A stretch of 64,000 nt of DNA from Companilactobacillus kedongensis (GTDB lineage: Bacteria > Bacillota > Bacilli > Lactobacillales > Lactobacillaceae): assembly GCF_003946625.1 (NCBI RefSeq), contig NZ_RHOR01000001.1, positions 1 through 64,000 of the forward strand, given 5' to 3'. Shown here piece after piece: positions 1 to 9,431 of the stretch. The notes beneath the pieces were generated by a model that did not search any database, was not told where the DNA came from, and saw only the letters and a list, made by a program, of their open reading frames with translations. Both the position numbers and the translations under genes were made by a program. Numbering within the stretch: position 1 is the stretch's first letter; every line of letters begins with the position of its first letter.

Positions 1-28
1 CTAGTTTTGAAGGTACGAGTAAGAATAG

Positions 29-145
29 TGTGGTGGCGATAGCAAGAAGGATACACCTGTTCCCATGCCGAACACAGAAGTTAAGCTTCTTAACGCCGAA
101 AGTAGTTGGTGGGAAACTACCCGCGAGGATAGGTAGTTGCCACGC
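29..145 (+). rRNA. rrf: 5S ribosomal RNA
   Basis: About 117 nt with the conserved 5S core (CACCTGTTCCCATGCCGAAC, then the GAAGTTAAGC segment) and complementary ends TGTGGTGGC and GCCACGC. It is followed 6 nt later by a tRNA, so this is the 3' end of an rRNA operon whose 16S and 23S genes should lie upstream of the window. End positions are accurate to a few bases. Confidence 0.96.
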
Positions 146-151
146 TGTTAT

Positions 152-224
152 TCCGGATTAGCTCAGTTGGTAGAGCATCTGACTGTTAATCAGGGTGTCG
201 TCAGTTCGAGTCTGACATCCGGAG
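152..224 (+). tRNA. tRNA-Asn (anticodon GTT)
   Basis: A 73-nt cloverleaf: acceptor arms TCCGGAT/ATCCGGA, D-arm GCTCAGTTGGTAGAGC, anticodon stem TCTGA/TCAGG around loop CTGTTAA (anticodon GTT), and T-arm with GTTCGAG. It is linked to the rRNA operon. CCA is not encoded. Confidence 0.96.
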
Positions 225-262
225 TTAAAATAATACTTAGGAACACCTAGGTGTGCCAAATT

Positions 263-299
263 AATACATCTAGTTCATATGAATTAGATGTATTTTTTT
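263..299 (+). terminator. Rho-independent terminator after rRNA/tRNA-Asn
   Basis: The inverted repeat AATACATCTA/TAGATGTATT around a short AT-rich loop is followed by a run of T. It probably ends the rRNA-tRNA-Asn transcript. Confidence 0.8.
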
Positions 300-313
300 A
301 GGCTTTTTATTTT

Positions 314-403
314 GGAGAGTTGTCCGAGTGGCTGAAGGAGCATGATTGGAAATCATGTATACGGGTTTTGCCTGTATCAGGGGTTCAAATCCCCTACTCT
401 CCG
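314..403 (+). tRNA. tRNA-Ser (anticodon GGA)
   Basis: A 90-nt class II tRNA: acceptor arms GGAGAGT/ACTCTCC, anticodon stem CATGA/TCATG around loop TTGGAAA (anticodon GGA), a long variable arm (TACGGG..CCTGTA), and a T-arm with GGTTCAAATCCC. Confidence 0.96.
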
Positions 404-446
404 TTGTACTTAATTCCGATTAATGTACATCCATGTATATTTGTGT

Positions 447-482
447 AAAAGGGCGTCGTATCTATGATACGGCGCCTTTTTT
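447..482 (+). terminator. Terminator after tRNA-Ser
   Basis: The GC-rich hairpin GGGCGTCGTAT..ATACGGCGCC is followed by six T. It ends the tRNA-Ser transcript. Confidence 0.85.
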
Positions 483-510
483 GGTATCTGGATATTTATT
501 TTGATTTGTT

Positions 511-540
511 AAAAAAAAGAACCACCGTGAGGTGATTCTT
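511..540 (-). terminator. Terminator of the lysC-dapF operon
   Basis: On the minus strand the hairpin AAGAATCACCT/GGTGGTTCTT with a short loop is followed by T8, just after the dapF stop codon. Confidence 0.85.
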
Positions 541-547
541 CGTATAA

Positions 548-1528
548 TTATTTATTTAATGATTTTACAAAAGCCTGATAATGATCTTCTTCACCGGTGA
601 TTTGAACATCAACCTTAGATAATTTAGCAACATGTAAATCATTTTCACTGATCTCAATTGTATGAGTGAAGGTAGCATTTCCAATCAAACGAATTTGGCT
701 CTTTTCAGGTACTGCATTTAATTGAATATTAGTTTTAACCATGCCACCAGGATTAAATACTTCGATATCTTTAGTATGGTCAAATTTATCACCGTGGATC
801 ATGGCAAAAGCCAAACTAGTAGCGGACATTCCTGTACCACATGCATTAGTGAAGCCGACTCCACGTTCATATGTTTGAACGAATAACTTGTTATTGTCTA
901 AAATCTTGGCAAAACTAACATTTACGCCTTCTGGGAAGTATTCATTAGGACCGTTGAGTAGTTTACCTAATTTACCTAAGTCGTCCTCTTTGACTTCATT
1001 AACGAAGCTGATGAGGTGAGGATTAGGGACGGCAATGGCTGTAAAAGTTTGTCCATTGATAAATTCAGGGACTTCATCATCAATTAATTGGGACTTATCC
1101 TTGTAACTAAAGGGTAGGTCCATTTTTGCGAATGAAATCGGTGAGATCTCGACACTAAATGCAGGCAATCCCTCAGCAAGATCTTGTGACTTTTTAACTG
1201 ATAGGTTGTTTTCAAAGGTTTCGACTTTAAATTCAGTTTTATCAAATTTCTCTGATAGGTAGCGACTAACGGTTCTTAATCCATTACCGCACATCTTGGC
1301 TTCACTGCCATCAGCATTGATAACTCTCATTTGTCCAAGACAGTCGTCATACTTTGAATCATTTACTACTAATAATCCATCTGAACCGTGCAATAAACCG
1401 GTTTTAGGACTACAAATCTTAATGGCCAGTTGTTTCAATTCGTCGTCTGATAATTGTTGTTTCAATTTAGTTTGATCTAAAATGAAAAATTGATTTTCGG
1501 AGCCATGTACTTTTAAAATTTGGACCAT
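548..1528 (-). CDS. dapF: Diaminopimelate epimerase DapF
   Basis: Converts LL-diaminopimelate to meso-DAP, the direct precursor of lysine and of the peptidoglycan cross-link. The protein is cytoplasmic, about 326 residues, slightly longer than the usual ~275. Both catalytic cysteine motifs are present: AKMCGNGLRT near residue 80 and TNACGTGMSAT near residue 230. I chose the ATG at 1528 (MVQILKVHGSEN) because GAGGTG lies six bases before it; the in-frame GTG at 1537 is part of that ribosome-binding site. It follows lysC by 17 nt on the same strand, so the two form an operon that ends at the hairpin downstream. It completes the DAP pathway encoded divergently from 3340. Confidence 0.95.
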   Translation of the reverse strand: MVQILKVHGSENQFFILDQTKLKQQLSDDELKQLAIKICSPKTGLLHGSDGLLVVNDSKYDDCLGQMRVINADGSEAKMCGNGLRTVSRYLSEKFDKTEFKVETFENNLSVKKSQDLAEGLPAFSVEISPISFAKMDLPFSYKDKSQLIDDEVPEFINGQTFTAIAVPNPHLISFVNEVKEDDLGKLGKLLNGPNEYFPEGVNVSFAKILDNNKLFVQTYERGVGFTNACGTGMSATSLAFAMIHGDKFDHTKDIEVFNPGGMVKTNIQLNAVPEKSQIRLIGNATFTHTIEISENDLHVAKLSKVDVQITGEEDHYQAFVKSLNK

Positions 1529-1545
1529 TATTTTCACCTCAAAAT

Positions 1546-2901
1546 TTATTCAAAGAATGTTTCGTAAATATTTTGAACAGCTGCTTTGGCATCTTTGACT
1601 TGTGTTCCGATCATGATAGAAATTCGTGATGCACCTTGGTTGATCATGTCGATCGCAATATTATTTTCAGTTAAAGAATCGATAATTTTGCTTACAGTGT
1701 CAACGGTATGAGCCAATCCTTCACCAACAACCATGATAATAGCATAGTCATCGATCCATTCAAGATAGTCAGGATTTAGAGTCTTTTTAACATCGTTGCA
1801 GAGATTCTTGATTGTTTCTGGGTCTAGTTTACTTTTATCAAAAATTACTGTTAAATCATCAATTCCTGATGGCATATGTTCATAGGGGATTCCGTATTTA
1901 TAAAAGATCTGTAGTAATTTTAGTGTAAAACCAACTTCTTTATTTAATAGGTATCTGTGAAGATATAAAGCTGAAAAGCGGTCAGAACTAGCAATACCTG
2001 TAATAGGGTTTGCTGGATTGAATAAGAATTGTGAAGGTACGATCAGGGTTCCTGGTTTTTGGGGATTATTTGTATTTTTAACATTTACTGGTACTTGTCC
2101 TTCAACGGCAGGAATGATGGCTTCATCTTGGAAAACTGAGAAACCAGCATATGATAATTCTCGCATTTCACGATATGACATCTTCTTGATTGCTACTGGA
2201 TGGTCAACGATATGGTTATTTGCCACATAGATAGCGTCTACGTCGGTAAAGTTCTCATATAAGTCCGCATTAAAGCCGCGGCTTAAAATGGCACCTGTGA
2301 TGTCTGAGCCACCACGTGAGAAAGTAAAGATATCTCCATCTTTACTGTAACCGAAGAATCCTGGAAAAACGATCTTAGTATCATCGAATTGAATTTTTGC
2401 CAAATTACTGTAAGTTTCTGGTAAAACATCAGCATTATTAGGTTCACCACCGACCAAAAATCCAGCTTCTTTAGGATTCAAAAACTTAGCTTTTATTCCT
2501 TTATGGTTGAGGACATCAGCTAGAGTGATGGCATTTAGAAATTCACCATGTGCTTTAAAGGCTGCCATAATATGATCGTCATCTTTATAGGTTGCTTTAG
2601 CCAAGTCGGTCAGTTTGGTTTTTATTTTATTGATCGTATCATCAGTTAAATGATAATAATCAGTTATTTCTTGATATCGATCAACTATTTTGTTGTAAAC
2701 CTCTTGATAATCTTTATTTTCTAGAACTAAATTTGCGTACTTTATTAATAGGTCAGTAACTTTAACATCACCCTTGAAACGTTTACCGGGGGCAGAAGTA
2801 ACGATGACCTTTCGATCATCATCACTTGTTACAATATTAATAACTTTATCAAACTGTTCACCATTTGCTAGGGAACTACCGCCGAACTTGACGACTTTCA
2901 C
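1546..2901 (-). CDS. lysC: Aspartate kinase
   Basis: Phosphorylates aspartate in the first committed step to lysine, threonine and methionine. The N-terminus carries the aspartokinase signature KVVKFGGSSLA and the family's later motif FSRGGSDITGAIL is present. The C-terminal ~150 residues look like paired ACT regulatory domains (IDDYAIIMVVGEG, DMINQGASRISIMIG), the usual site of feedback inhibition. I prefer the GTG at 2901 (MKVVKFGG, 451 residues): GGAG lies 8 nt upstream, whereas the GTG at 2910 overlaps that ribosome-binding site. First gene of lysC-dapF. It is not preceded by a lysine riboswitch, unlike the divergent operon. Confidence 0.95.
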   Translation of the reverse strand: MKVVKFGGSSLANGEQFDKVINIVTSDDDRKVIVTSAPGKRFKGDVKVTDLLIKYANLVLENKDYQEVYNKIVDRYQEITDYYHLTDDTINKIKTKLTDLAKATYKDDDHIMAAFKAHGEFLNAITLADVLNHKGIKAKFLNPKEAGFLVGGEPNNADVLPETYSNLAKIQFDDTKIVFPGFFGYSKDGDIFTFSRGGSDITGAILSRGFNADLYENFTDVDAIYVANNHIVDHPVAIKKMSYREMRELSYAGFSVFQDEAIIPAVEGQVPVNVKNTNNPQKPGTLIVPSQFLFNPANPITGIASSDRFSALYLHRYLLNKEVGFTLKLLQIFYKYGIPYEHMPSGIDDLTVIFDKSKLDPETIKNLCNDVKKTLNPDYLEWIDDYAIIMVVGEGLAHTVDTVSKIIDSLTENNIAIDMINQGASRISIMIGTQVKDAKAAVQNIYETFFE

Positions 2902-2950
2902 ATGTATCACTCCAATTTTTAATTAAAAAGTTAATACTTTTTTAATGAAG

Positions 2951-2978
2951 AGTTTAGCATTTTCACTCATTAAAACAA
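2951..2978 (-). promoter_or_regulatory. Probable promoter of lysC-dapF
   Basis: Minus-strand -35 TTGTTT, a 16-nt spacer and an extended -10 TGCTAAACT. The start site would lie about 45 nt before the lysC GTG, leaving no room for a lysine aptamer. Confidence 0.55.
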
Positions 2979-3026
2979 GCTTAAAGTTGAAAAGTTAGAA
3001 AATATATTCAAATTCCTTAATTAGGG

Positions 3027-3053
3027 TTGACGTATTATTAGAGTTGTTATAAT
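3027..3053 (+). promoter_or_regulatory. Probable promoter of the lysA operon
   Basis: TTGACG (3027-3032) and TATAAT (3048-3053), separated by 15 nt, slightly short. They lie immediately upstream of the lysine riboswitch. Confidence 0.65.
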
Positions 3054-3074
3054 CTTTTAAGCAACAAAACAAAA

Positions 3075-3304
3075 AGAGGTCGCGACTGACATTATTAAGC
3101 AAGGGAGTTCTTGCAAGAACAGTGAACTTGTCCAAAGGGGATGTCGCCGAAGCGCTGGGTGTTGCAAAGCTCAGTTCGCTGGGACGTACTAACAATATAG
3201 TACGAACTGTCGCAGCAAAATGTCGCTGCGTTGCGCTTATGACAAAATGATGCGGAATTACGTGAATTTTGGATCTCTTTGTTTAAGCAAAGGGGTCTTT
3301 TTTT
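3075..3304 (+). promoter_or_regulatory. Lysine riboswitch (L-box) with terminator
   Basis: The leader has the conserved L-box segments AGAGGTCGCGAC, AAGGGGATGTCGCCGAAG and GCTGGG in the right order and spacing. At 3272-3304 an intrinsic terminator follows (GATCTCTTTG/CAAAGGGGTC, then T7). In this RNA class lysine binding favours termination, so the operon from lysA onward should be repressed by lysine. The exact end of the aptamer is an estimate (about 3215-3230). Short open frames on the minus strand here are not genes. Confidence 0.9.
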
Positions 3305-3339
3305 ATCCAACCTGACCTCTAAGAAAGGTAGATTATAAA

Positions 3340-4638
3340 ATGATAAGTAGTGAATTAACTAGTAAGAACGGACATTTGATGATTGGAGGCGTTGATAGCG
3401 TGGAGCTTGCTTCCAAATATCAAACACCTTTAGTTGTTTATGATGTAGAAGAAATTAGAAATCAAGTTCGTCGTTTTAAGGATAGTTTTGAAAAGAGCGG
3501 ACTGAAGTATCAAGTTAGCTATGCTAGTAAAGCATTCGCTGCTGTCGGAATTTATCAAGTTCTAAACCAAGAAGATGTTCATACGGATGTTGTTTCTGGT
3601 GGTGAACTATTCACAGCCTTAAAGGCAGGTTTTCCTGCAAATAAGATCAGCTTTCATGGTAACAACAAGTCACAAGAAGAATTAGAGATGGCAGTTGATA
3701 ATCATGTTGGTGTAATTATTCTAGATAATTTTTATGAAATTGGTTTATTAGAAAAAGTTCTTGAAACTAAGGATGCAAAAATAGATGTTATGTTGAGGTT
3801 AACACCAGGAATTTCAGCACATACTCATAAATATGATCAAACTGGTCAAGTTGATAGCAAATTTGGATTTGACGTTGGTTCTGGTCAGGCATCTGAGGCA
3901 CTTCAAAAAGTTCTCAACAACAAACGGATGAATTTAATCGGTATCCATGCACATATTGGTTCACAAATCTTCGGTGTTGAAGGTTTCGTTATGTTAGTTA
4001 AAAAGATGTTTGAGATTGCTGAAGATTGGCAAAAGAAATTTAACTATGTACCGCAAGTGATCAATTTGGGCGGTGGTTTTGGTATTAGCTACAATGACCA
4101 AGATGAAGCTATTGGACCAGATGTCTTTATCCAAAAGATTGCTGAAACAGTAAAGCAACAAGCTGAAACAAAGAATTTGGCATTACCAGAGATTTGGATC
4201 GAACCAGGACGTTCAATCGTTGGACCTGCCGGTTATAGTCTTTATACGATCGGTTCAAGAAAAGATGTTCCTGACTTAACTTCTTACGTAAATGTTGATG
4301 GTGGTATGGGTGATAATATTCGTCCAGCACTTTATCAAGCTAAGTATGAAGCGGTTGTCGCTAATAAGATGGATGAAAAGTTGACCCAAGATGTTCACAT
4401 TGCTGGTAAGTATTGTGAATCCGGAGATATCTTGATTGACCATCAAAAACTTCCTGATACAAAAGCAGGGGATGTCTTAGCAGTACTTGATGCAGGAGCT
4501 TATGGGTATTCAATGGCTTCTAACTATAATAGAAATCCTCGTCCAGCAGTTGTCTTTGCCGAAGGTGGGCATGATAAATTAGTTGTTGAACGTGAATCAT
4601 ATGAAGATTTAGTTAAGTTAGATCGTAATTACATTTAA
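3340..4638 (+). CDS. lysA: Diaminopimelate decarboxylase
   Basis: PLP enzyme that decarboxylates meso-DAP to L-lysine, the last step of the pathway. 432 residues, normal for the family. The PLP lysine is in VSYASKAFAAVG (Lys64). The phosphate-binding GGGFGISY, EPGRSIVG and the active-site CESGDIL motifs are present. It is first in the riboswitch-controlled operon, with AAGAAAGG before the ATG. Having the decarboxylase first, ahead of the DAP-forming genes, is notable because DAP is also needed for the cell wall. Confidence 0.96.
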   Translation: MISSELTSKNGHLMIGGVDSVELASKYQTPLVVYDVEEIRNQVRRFKDSFEKSGLKYQVSYASKAFAAVGIYQVLNQEDVHTDVVSGGELFTALKAGFPANKISFHGNNKSQEELEMAVDNHVGVIILDNFYEIGLLEKVLETKDAKIDVMLRLTPGISAHTHKYDQTGQVDSKFGFDVGSGQASEALQKVLNNKRMNLIGIHAHIGSQIFGVEGFVMLVKKMFEIAEDWQKKFNYVPQVINLGGGFGISYNDQDEAIGPDVFIQKIAETVKQQAETKNLALPEIWIEPGRSIVGPAGYSLYTIGSRKDVPDLTSYVNVDGGMGDNIRPALYQAKYEAVVANKMDEKLTQDVHIAGKYCESGDILIDHQKLPDTKAGDVLAVLDAGAYGYSMASNYNRNPRPAVVFAEGGHDKLVVERESYEDLVKLDRNYI

Positions 4639-4668
4639 ACGGTTACATATAATAGGAGGAGTTTTTTC

Positions 4669-5373
4669 ATGAGTAAGATGGATGCAGAAGAAATTATTAA
4701 TTATATTGGAAATTCTAAGAAGGTCACTCCCGTTAAAGTCTATTTACAAGGTGACTTATCTTCATTGAAAATTCCAGACTCAGTTAAATTTTTTAATACT
4801 GGTTCAATGGGAATTTTAATTGGGGACTATAAAGAAATTGCTCCTCTATTGAGTAATGATGGTATCAGCGATTATTACTTAGAAACAAGTGCTCAAAATT
4901 CAGCTGTTCCTATGTTGGATATTAAAAATATCAATGCCAGAATTGAACCGGGTGCCATTATCCGTGATCAAGTTACGATCGGTGACAATGCGGTTGTAAT
5001 GATGGGAGCAGTTATCAATATTGGTTCAGAGATCGGTGATGGAACAATGATCGATATGGGAGCTGTTCTTGGTGGACGTGCTATCGTCGGTAAGAATTCT
5101 CATATTGGTGCTAATGCAGTCTTAGCTGGAGTTATTGAACCAGCTTCTGCCGATCCAGTAAGAATTGGTGATAACGTAACTGTTGGTGCTAATGCAGTTG
5201 TTTTGGAAGGTGTTCAAGTTGGCGATAATGCAGTTATCGGTGCCGGTGCTGTTGTTACTAAAGATGTTGAGCCGGGAGCCGTAATGGCTGGTGTTCCTGC
5301 CAAAGTTTTGAAGATCAAGGATCAACAAACAACTGACAAAACACACATCGAAAATACTTTAAGGAAGTTGTAA
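4669..5373 (+). CDS. dapD: Tetrahydrodipicolinate N-acetyltransferase
   Basis: Acetylates the open-chain form of tetrahydrodipicolinate, starting the acetylase branch of DAP synthesis typical of Firmicutes (DapH type). 234 residues. The N-terminal ~85 residues are the family-specific domain; residues ~85-205 are hexapeptide repeats forming a left-handed beta helix (for example [36 protein letters not shown]). AGGAGG precedes the ATG. It lies 30 nt after lysA and 2 nt before the deacetylase gene. Confidence 0.95.
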   Translation: MSKMDAEEIINYIGNSKKVTPVKVYLQGDLSSLKIPDSVKFFNTGSMGILIGDYKEIAPLLSNDGISDYYLETSAQNSAVPMLDIKNINARIEPGAIIRDQVTIGDNAVVMMGAVINIGSEIGDGTMIDMGAVLGGRAIVGKNSHIGANAVLAGVIEPASADPVRIGDNVTVGANAVVLEGVQVGDNAVIGAGAVVTKDVEPGAVMAGVPAKVLKIKDQQTTDKTHIENTLRKL

Positions 5374-5375
5374 TT

Positions 5376-6533
5376 ATGATCCTAGACGAACATCAATTAA
5401 TTGATATTAGAAGAAAATTACATCAAATTCCTGAATTAGCTTTAGATGAATTCCAAACACATACTTATATAAAAAAAGTTATTGCAACATTTCCTCAAAA
5501 TTATTTGGAATTAAAAGAAATAAGAGAATTACCAACCGCCTTACTAGTACATGTCCAAGGTAGTGATCCTAAACGTACGATCGGTTATCGTGCTGACATG
5601 GATGCTTTACCAGTGACTGAAGAAAATAATTTGTCATATGCTTCAAAGAATAAAGGTGTTATGCATGCTTGTGGACATGATATTCATATGACAGTCGCTT
5701 TAGGAATCTTGAGTTACTTTGCTACACATCAACCTAAAGACAACTTAGTAGTTTTCTTTCAGCCTGCTGAAGAAAGTGACAGTGGTGGTCAAAAAGCTTA
5801 TGACCTCGGAGTATTTCAAGGGAAATATGCTATTGATGAATTTTATGGATTGCATGATAACGCGGATTTAGCAACAGGCGTTATCGGAACTAATGCGGAA
5901 ACTCTATTCGCTGGTACGACTGAAGTCAACGTTATTATTCAGGGAAAGAGCGGTCACGCTGCTTTTCCACATAATGCCAATGATGCTGTTATTATTGCCG
6001 CAAACTTTATTAATCAAGTTCAAACAGTCATCTCTAGAAATATTGATCCCGTTAAATGCGGTGTGATCACTTTTGGAAAAGTTGAAGCAGGAACAATCAG
6101 AAATGTGATTGCTGGAACTGCTCGACTAGAAGGTACGATTCGTGGATTGACGCAAGATATGATCGAATTTATCCGTAATCGCGTTGCTGAGATAGCTAAA
6201 GGATTAGAGATCTCATTTAACGCAAAGATAACGGTTGAGTATCATCAAGGCGGTTATTATCCAGTGGAGAATGATCCTAAACTTGCTAAGCGATTTATTA
6301 AATATATGAAACAAGATGACCAAGTAAGATTCCAAGAAACTAAGCCAGCAATGACAGGAGAGGATTTTGGTTATCTATTAAATAAAATCCCTGGAACAAT
6401 GTTTTGGTTAGGTGTATCCAGTCCAGGATCATTACATTCAGTTGACTTTTTGCCACATGAAGAGGCAATTATGGCTGGTGTTAAAGCCTTTACAGGATTT
6501 TTAAATTACCGTATGAATTTGGAGGAAGAATAA
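5376..6533 (+). CDS. ykuR: N-acetyldiaminopimelate deacetylase (M20 family)
   Basis: Removes the acetyl group from N-acetyl-LL-DAP, the step after transamination. 385 residues, M20 peptidase fold. Metal and catalytic motifs are visible: [23 protein letters not shown], and FQPAEES near residue 130. The dimerisation-domain region [15 protein letters not shown] is intact. The ATG lies 2 nt after the dapD stop and the stop overlaps the dapA start by one base (TAATG), so translation is probably coupled. YkuR (DapEL) rather than an amino-acid hydrolase is inferred mainly from the operon. Confidence 0.92.
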   Translation: MILDEHQLIDIRRKLHQIPELALDEFQTHTYIKKVIATFPQNYLELKEIRELPTALLVHVQGSDPKRTIGYRADMDALPVTEENNLSYASKNKGVMHACGHDIHMTVALGILSYFATHQPKDNLVVFFQPAEESDSGGQKAYDLGVFQGKYAIDEFYGLHDNADLATGVIGTNAETLFAGTTEVNVIIQGKSGHAAFPHNANDAVIIAANFINQVQTVISRNIDPVKCGVITFGKVEAGTIRNVIAGTARLEGTIRGLTQDMIEFIRNRVAEIAKGLEISFNAKITVEYHQGGYYPVENDPKLAKRFIKYMKQDDQVRFQETKPAMTGEDFGYLLNKIPGTMFWLGVSSPGSLHSVDFLPHEEAIMAGVKAFTGFLNYRMNLEEE

Positions 6534-7405
6534 TGTTTGAGAATGCAGAATTAATGACAGCAATCATAACACCGTTTAATGATGAAGCTACAGAAATCGA
6601 TTTTGACGCTTTGGAAAAATTAACAAATCACTTGTTAGAACATGGTAGTCAAGGATTTGTTATTGGTGGAACTACTGGTGAGACACCAACTTTAACTGAG
6701 GCTGAAAAATTATCATTATATGAAAAGTTTTCTGAAATTGTTTCTGGACGTGTGCCAATAATTGCCGGTGTCGGTAGTAATAATACTCAAGGTACGATCG
6801 ATTTTGTTAAAAAAGTTGGTCAAATCAAAGGTATCGATATGGCATTAGTTGTTGTTCCCTATTACAACAAACCAAATCAACGCGGTATGAAGGCCCACTT
6901 CGCAGCTGTCGCTGAAGCTTCACCAATACCAGTTATGATCTATAACATTCCTGGTAGAACTGGAGTTTTGATGGACAAAGAAACAGTTGTCGAATTGTCA
7001 AAGAATCCTAACATTCAAGGTATCAAACAATGTAATTCCTTAGACGATTTGGAATATATCGTTGAACATACTGCTGATGATTTTCTAGTTTACAGTGGTG
7101 AAGATGGTCAAGCATTGTACGCAAGAGTTCTTGGTGCAAACGGAGTTATTTCAGTTGCAGCTCATATTTATGGCGACGAAATGTCTTCAATGTATCATAA
7201 ATTGGCTAGTGGGGATGTCGCTGATGCCGGAGCATTACAAAGAGAATTGACACCTAAGATGAGTGCATTATTCATGTATCCATCACCATCACCTGTTAAA
7301 GCCGTTTTAAATGCTAAAGGTTATCATGTCGGCGGATGCAGGTTACCCATTCTTTCATTAAATGATTCAGAACAAAAAATCTTGTTTGATAAATTAGGTT
7401 TGTAG
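6533..7405 (+). CDS. dapA: 4-hydroxy-tetrahydrodipicolinate synthase
   Basis: Condenses pyruvate with aspartate semialdehyde, the branch point to DAP. 290 residues, TIM barrel. Motifs: TAIITPF at the N-terminus, the substrate loop [10 protein letters not shown], the catalytic Tyr in [10 protein letters not shown], and the Schiff-base Lys in [10 protein letters not shown]. It overlaps the preceding gene by one base and is followed by dapB after 11 nt. Confidence 0.96.
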   Translation: MFENAELMTAIITPFNDEATEIDFDALEKLTNHLLEHGSQGFVIGGTTGETPTLTEAEKLSLYEKFSEIVSGRVPIIAGVGSNNTQGTIDFVKKVGQIKGIDMALVVVPYYNKPNQRGMKAHFAAVAEASPIPVMIYNIPGRTGVLMDKETVVELSKNPNIQGIKQCNSLDDLEYIVEHTADDFLVYSGEDGQALYARVLGANGVISVAAHIYGDEMSSMYHKLASGDVADAGALQRELTPKMSALFMYPSPSPVKAVLNAKGYHVGGCRLPILSLNDSEQKILFDKLGL

Positions 7406-7416
7406 GAGGATTACTT

Positions 7417-8193
7417 GTGATTAAAGTTATTGTTTCAGGTTTTAACGGATCTATGGGTCAAAAAGCCGTTGCTATGGTTAATGAAAATACTGATTTTCAG
7501 TTAGTAGGAGTTTTTAATCCCATTATCGACAGCTTAGATCCAGCCGATTACGGATTAGATCCCGATATCAAAGTCTTTAATGAGTTTTCACAGATCAATA
7601 TTCCAGCTGACATTTGGATCGATTTTAGTATTCCCAGCGCTGTTTTTGAAAATACTAAATTCGCTATCAGTAAGAATATTCGTCCAGTCATTGGTACAAG
7701 TGGTCTTTCAGAGGTACAAACTAGTGAATTGAAGTCATTGGCCGATTCAGAAAAATTAGGTGGAATTATTGCATCTAACTTTGGAATTTCAGCCGTATTG
7801 ATGATGAAATTTGCACAAACAGCTGCCAAGTATTTTGACCAAGCTGAAATAGTGGAAACACATCATGAAGACAAACTTGATGCTCCGTCAGGAACTGCTC
7901 TAAATACAGCTCGTTTGATCCATGAAGTTCAACAAAAAGATGAACCAGAAAATCCTAACGAATCAGATCCATTAGGGACGCGTGGTGGAGATTATCATGG
8001 CATAAAAATTCATGCTATCAGATTACCCGGATTTATCGCTGATGAAGAAGTCATCTTTGGTAGTGATGGTGAAAGTTTGACAGTCAAGCAAAGTACAACT
8101 GACCGTACTTCTTTTATGAAGGGTGTCGAGTTGGCAGTTAAAGAAGTAATGAAGAGAAATGAATTGGTAATTGGATTAGAAAAAATTATTTAA
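7417..8193 (+). CDS. dapB: 4-hydroxy-tetrahydrodipicolinate reductase
   Basis: Reduces the DapA product to tetrahydrodipicolinate with NAD(P)H. 258 residues with the nucleotide-binding loop VSGFNGSMGQ and the family signature VETHHEDKLDAPSGTA. The start is GTG, chosen because AGGAGG lies 7 nt upstream. It lies between dapA and the aminotransferase pair. Confidence 0.96.
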   Translation: MIKVIVSGFNGSMGQKAVAMVNENTDFQLVGVFNPIIDSLDPADYGLDPDIKVFNEFSQINIPADIWIDFSIPSAVFENTKFAISKNIRPVIGTSGLSEVQTSELKSLADSEKLGGIIASNFGISAVLMMKFAQTAAKYFDQAEIVETHHEDKLDAPSGTALNTARLIHEVQQKDEPENPNESDPLGTRGGDYHGIKIHAIRLPGFIADEEVIFGSDGESLTVKQSTTDRTSFMKGVELAVKEVMKRNELVIGLEKII

Positions 8194-8209
8194 AGTGGAG
8201 ATGAATTCT

Positions 8210-9391
8210 ATGCCTAAATTAGCAAAAAGCGTAGCAGAAGTTGGTAACAAATTAACACGACCAATCGGAGATGACAAAATTCTGATGTTTAATTCAGAAA
8301 TTGCCAATATTCCCGGGATCGTCAGATTAACTCTTGGTGAACCAGATTTTAACGTTCCAGAACATGTAAAACAGGCTGCCATTAAGAGTATTGAAGATAA
8401 TCAATCACATTACACACCACAAAAAGGTATTCCTGGTTTGCGTAAAGCAATCAGCAATTACTTAGCTAAAGATTATGATGTGCATTATGATCCTGAAACA
8501 GAAGTAATTGTTACCATCGGTGCTACAGAGGCAATCTATACTTCACTTTCAACTATTATGAATCACGGTGATAAGATTTTAGTTCCAACACCAGCTTTCT
8601 CAATTTACATGGATGATATTGAATTATTAGGTGGAGAACCTGTTGAGATTGATACATCAAAAGATAACTTCAAGTTAACACCAGCTAAGTTGAAAGAAGT
8701 TTTAGCTAAAGAACCAGATGCTAAAGCAATTATTATCAACTACCCAAGCAATCCAACTGGTATTGTCTATACAGAAGAAGAATTAAATGCTTTAGCAGAC
8801 GTTATCCGTGACCAGTCATTGTATGTAATTTCTGATGAAATATACAGTCAATTAGTTTATGGAGAAAAACATGTTTCATTTGCCAAAGTATTGCCAGAGC
8901 AAACAGTTTTGATCAATGGACTTTCAAAATCACATGCTATGACTGGTTACAGAATCGGTTATATCGCTGCTCCTAAGGAATTTGTCGATCAAGCAAGTAA
9001 AGTACATTCATTTACTGTTACTTGTCCTTCTAACCCAGCTCAATTTGCTGCACAAGAAGCTTTGGAAAATGGTTTGGATGATCCAATCGAAATGCGTAAG
9101 ACTTACGAAGAACGTCGTGATTATGTAGTTAAAGAAATGAATGATCTAGGCTACAAGACAGTTAAACCAGAGGGCGCTTTCTACGTCTTCCCGGCTATTC
9201 CTAAGAAATTTGGATTAACTTCAGAAGAATTCTGTCGCAAACTTGCTAAAGAAGGTAAAGTTGGAGTTGTTCCTGGTGATGCCTTTGGTGAAGCAGGCGA
9301 AGGATTCTTTAGAGTTTCTTACGCTACTTCAATGGACAATATTCAAGAAGCTATGAAACGATTAAAAGCATTCACGGCCAAACTATTATAG
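8210..9391 (+). CDS. patA: N-acetyl-LL-diaminopimelate aminotransferase
   Basis: Fold-type I PLP aminotransferase, 393 residues, expected to transaminate N-acetyl-L-2-amino-6-oxopimelate with glutamate. Motifs: LTLGEPDFNVPEHVK, NYPSNPTGIVY, ISDEIYSQLVYG and the PLP-lysine motif GLSKSHAMTGYRIGY. I start at the ATG at 8210 (MPKLAKSV), which matches the paralogue's start; the in-frame GTG at 8195 belongs to the ribosome-binding site GTGGAG. A close paralogue follows directly. Confidence 0.9.
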   Translation: MPKLAKSVAEVGNKLTRPIGDDKILMFNSEIANIPGIVRLTLGEPDFNVPEHVKQAAIKSIEDNQSHYTPQKGIPGLRKAISNYLAKDYDVHYDPETEVIVTIGATEAIYTSLSTIMNHGDKILVPTPAFSIYMDDIELLGGEPVEIDTSKDNFKLTPAKLKEVLAKEPDAKAIIINYPSNPTGIVYTEEELNALADVIRDQSLYVISDEIYSQLVYGEKHVSFAKVLPEQTVLINGLSKSHAMTGYRIGYIAAPKEFVDQASKVHSFTVTCPSNPAQFAAQEALENGLDDPIEMRKTYEERRDYVVKEMNDLGYKTVKPEGAFYVFPAIPKKFGLTSEEFCRKLAKEGKVGVVPGDAFGEAGEGFFRVSYATSMDNIQEAMKRLKAFTAKLL

Positions 9392-9431
9392 AATTAAGAT
9401 TAGTAACAAATTAATTTTAGGAGAAAGTTAT

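Noticed and set aside
2908-2910. Upstream in-frame starts for lysC, dapF, patA, the adhesins, argG, brnQ, nnrD, PAP2 and the MFS-like gene
   Set aside because: Each lies within or before the ribosome-binding site of a better-placed start, or has none of its own.
2995-3310. Two minus-strand open frames of 66 and 71 codons upstream of lysA
   Set aside because: They lie wholly inside the lysine riboswitch and its terminator; no ribosome-binding site or protein similarity.
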